Assembly (NCBI GenBank): GCA_028622995.1
Contig: JAJQJQ010000003.1
Location: forward strand, 3,038,001 to 3,102,000
DNA length: 64,000 nucleotides
Direction: 5' to 3'
Origin: Panagrolaimus kolymaensis
Taxonomy: Eukaryota; Nematoda; Chromadorea; Rhabditida; Panagrolaimidae
This document shows, one piece after another, positions 61,572 through 64,000 of this stretch (positions are counted from its first letter, which is position 1; each line of letters opens with the position of its first letter). Position numbers and translations under genes: made by a program. Below the pieces are notes generated by a model, which searched no databases, was not told the origin of the DNA, and saw nothing but the letters and a program-made list of their open reading frames with translations.

Positions 61572-64000
61572 TTAATCAGAACGCCATTTCGATGGGCTAA
61601 TTTGTTTAAATGCATCAGTAATGGAAGTAACACCTTCTTCTTCTTCATTGGTTGTTGGAATGCTCACAGGTAAATTTGACAAAGCTTCATGTTCAAGTTC
61701 ACGGAATTCAATAATTTCAAAAGAGCTAGTTTCAGGGGAATCGCAATTAACCAAAGATAAAGAATCATTTTCAACCAATGGCATTTCAGTCGATGGCCGT
61801 GGCAATAATGTATCAGGAACCGCAGATTGAGGCAATTTTAAAAGTTGATCCAAAGCTGATGAAGAAGTCATATCTCCATTTTCCAACAATAGCTTGATCA
61901 AATTATAAATATCACTGAACTTTGCAAGGATTTGAGCTCCATCATCAATTGCAGATTGAAGCTCTTGTTTAATTTGAACTTCATATTCTTTAAAGAGATC
62001 AAGACAGGGAATCAAAACTCGTTGAGATGGATCAATTAAAACGCTAATTTTTTCCATCAATGGAGAAAATTCAGTGGAAGCAACAACGCGTTCAAAATAA
62101 GTGCAAGCTTGTTCGGCATTCATATAACAAACAAGGGTTTCTTCATTTTCAATTGTGATATAATCACTTTCAAATCCTAAAAATAAATAATCTTTTAATT
62201 CAATGAATTTGGTTTTAGATTTTTTACAAACCTGAACTTGTTTCAGATAAGGAAGATGAGGGTAAAAATGTGAGAGAAGGAACAATAGCGGCAACTTCAC
62301 CGCTGTTTTCAAGGTTGCTTTCATCAAAAGTTTCAACAATATTTTCTGGTTGTTTAATGATTTCAATTTCACTGGATTGATCAACACGACGAAGTCGAGG
62401 ACGAACGAAAGCTGTTTGTTTGAGATTCAAACTGAAAAAAAGAATAAATTAATCAAAAGTGTTTATTTTATGCAATTTTTTTATCTTACTTGGATAAAGG
62501 TTGACCATGCGAAAGAGAAAGCATATAATTTTCCACTGTGTAATTGGTTTTTTTCTTTGTTGTTGTTGAGCTTGCTGAGGAGGAATTGCTTGAAGTAATA
62601 TCATTCCCATTGAAGCTGACGGAGCTATGGCTTGAGGAACTATTGAAAGGGGAATAATTTCCATCATCTCCATTTCCTTGGGTCATAGGTGAAGCAACAG
62701 GGGTACAGTTTTCAATATCAATTGGCATGTCTAGAATTATTTGATTATTGCCACAGTTTACTTTGTTTTTAGAAAAATCCTTACTTGGATCATCTTCAGC
62801 TTCAGTTTCGACGCGAGAAGTTTGGCTATTTGGATTTCTTGAAGATGTGCTGTTCACTGGAGAAAATGCTCCTGTGCCTAAAATGGCAGCAGGTTTCTCC
62901 AAATAAGAAGTTGAAGCAGCAATCTGTGATTGTCCGGAAGGCCCTGGAACCAAGGATGCATCTTCAGGGCAAAAGCTTCCGACGTGACCAAGAGGAATAG
63001 GAATGGGTCGTGGCAAGCGATTGAGTTCAATTATTCCCATTTCTCGAAGCTGCAATTCGGTCACCAACCGCATTTCTTCAGCTGAACCTTGTGGCTGGAT
63101 AAGCAATCGGTAGCTTTGACCATCACGTTGCGCCATAGTTTTTGATTCTTTACAGAGATCATAGGCAGCATCTCCGTGGTGTGTTTTAATATGCTTCCTG
63201 AGCGATGAAGGGTCCGTATAAGATTTATCACAATGGACTGTGATACAAACGTATGGCTTCTAAAAAATTAAGAATGAATTAATTTTTGTTTTTAAATTTG
63301 TTAATTTCTTACCACATCGGAATGGGTCCTGCTTTGATGCTTTGCCCTATCGGAAGCATTGGAAAAAGCTTTTCCGCAATTTTCATGCTCACAAGGATAG
63401 GGCCTTTCACCAGTATGAGTCCGGATGTGGGTTTTCAAATTTTCCAATCTTGAGTATGCTTTATCACAATTCGGATACTAAAATTCAAGTTTTTATTCTC
63501 TGCATTCTAAATGGAATAACCTACTTCGCAAATATGTGGCCTTTCACCAGTATGCCGCCTCACATGTAACGACAACATATATTGGGCGTTAAATGGTCGC
63601 TCGCGATTACATTTGGACCATCCGCAACAATAAATAGATTGAGGTTTGATGTGAGCTTGGTCGACATGAGCTCCCAAATTTGTTGGACCTCTAAAAATTT
63701 GGCCACAGCCTTGCCATTCGCAGACTATTGGATCAGTTGATTCGAGATGGGTTGGAAGGGTTTGCTCAGAATCGGAATCCGAATTTTGATATGGATGAGT
63801 TCGCTGAGCTTTTTTGCCGCTTTTGGGTTCATTTGTGGCACTAAAAAATAATGATAATTAAAGCGCTTAAATATAAAATTTGTGTTTAAAAATCGAGCTT
63901 TTTTCCTGTGCTTCATTTTCAAAAAATCACTATTTTTTTAAAAGAAAGCTTACTTTTTTCTTCCACTATTCTGCTTTCGCATTTTTTGTTTTAAAGGATG
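61572..64000 (-). CDS. tra-1: GLI/Ci/TRA-1 zinc-finger transcription factor (partial, 5' end off the window)
   Basis: Six exons visible (64000-63954, 63840-63525, 63477-63313, 63259-62490, 62431-62232, 62176-61572); the start lies beyond the right edge. Five tandem C2H2 fingers of GLI type are complete: [69 protein letters not shown] and [19 protein letters not shown]. Fingers 4-5 carry the DNA-contact residues of GLI/TRA-1. After them come about 540 residues that are Ser/Asn/Pro-rich and then acidic, ending SPSKWRSD. In C. elegans the single GLI protein TRA-1 is the terminal sex-determination regulator. Orthology to TRA-1 is inferred because nematodes usually have one GLI gene of this class. 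Confidence 0.9.

Noticed and set aside
1..64000. tRNA genes, rRNA fragments, CRISPR arrays, retrotransposon coding regions
   Set aside because: I looked for A/B-box-like words, tandem spacer arrays and reverse transcriptase or transposase motifs on both strands and found none convincing; a covariance-model search would settle the RNA genes.

Overview
The window is AT-rich eukaryotic DNA and almost certainly comes from a nematode. Introns are mostly 42-65 nt, with GTAAGT-like donors and TTTTAG or TTTCAG acceptors. Several acceptors sit directly against, or 2 nt before, the start codon, as with spliced-leader addition. The gene content also fits a worm: a BLI-3-like dual oxidase, two HSP-12 small heat-shock proteins of about 110 residues, an NLP-49-like neuropeptide precursor, a TAT-1-like flippase and a five-finger GLI/TRA-1 protein. 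I cannot name the species. Gene models were built by hand: translated exons were joined at splice sites and each model was checked to give an uninterrupted reading frame. Junctions could be off by a base or a codon.

Layout. 1-3.0 kb: a secreted cysteine-rich glycoprotein, a possible small minus-strand gene behind a palindromic E2F-type site, then a repeat block made of a 196-bp inverted repeat, a 13-copy 38/46-bp minisatellite and a small foldback. 3.2-4.6 kb: Pelota (mRNA surveillance). 4.7-7.9 kb: no recognisable gene. 7.9-11.6 kb: Golgi alpha-mannosidase II. 12.2-18.7 kb (minus): dual oxidase in 15 exons. 21.8-23.6 kb (minus): tandem hsp-12 genes. 24.6-26.8 kb (minus): ERp72-type protein disulfide isomerase. 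27.9-28.5 kb: mitochondrial ribosomal protein bL32. 29.7-33.7 kb: class I P4-ATPase. 34.3-36.9 kb: a SEH1-like nucleoporin carrying a very large charged insertion. 37.6-39.6 kb: phosphoglucomutase 2. 40.7-43.2 kb: a 54-residue microprotein, an NLP-49-like neuropeptide gene and a possible small membrane protein.

43.6-45.6 kb (minus): a secreted DM13-domain protein. 46.0-49.7 kb (minus): a FAM184-like coiled-coil protein. 51.0-52.9 kb: a CRAL-TRIO/GOLD protein followed closely by an unknown 79-residue protein. 53.2-53.9 kb (minus): REEP5/YOP-1. 54.6-55.6 kb: TMEM33. 56.2-58.9 kb: TBC1D23. 59.2-60.8 kb: a kelch-like protein with a proline/glycine-rich, possibly prenylated tail. 61.6-64.0 kb (minus): the GLI/TRA-1 transcription factor, which runs off the right edge.

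Functionally this is a normal mixed autosome-like neighbourhood with many endomembrane genes (Golgi glycan trimming, ER folding, lipid flipping, ER shaping, golgin tethering). I see no single coordinated new system. The most unusual items are the repeat block at 1.77-2.64 kb, the ~440-residue insertion in the SEH1-like protein, an apparent GC-AG intron in the kelch gene, the microprotein candidates, and several introns of 3n length without stops.
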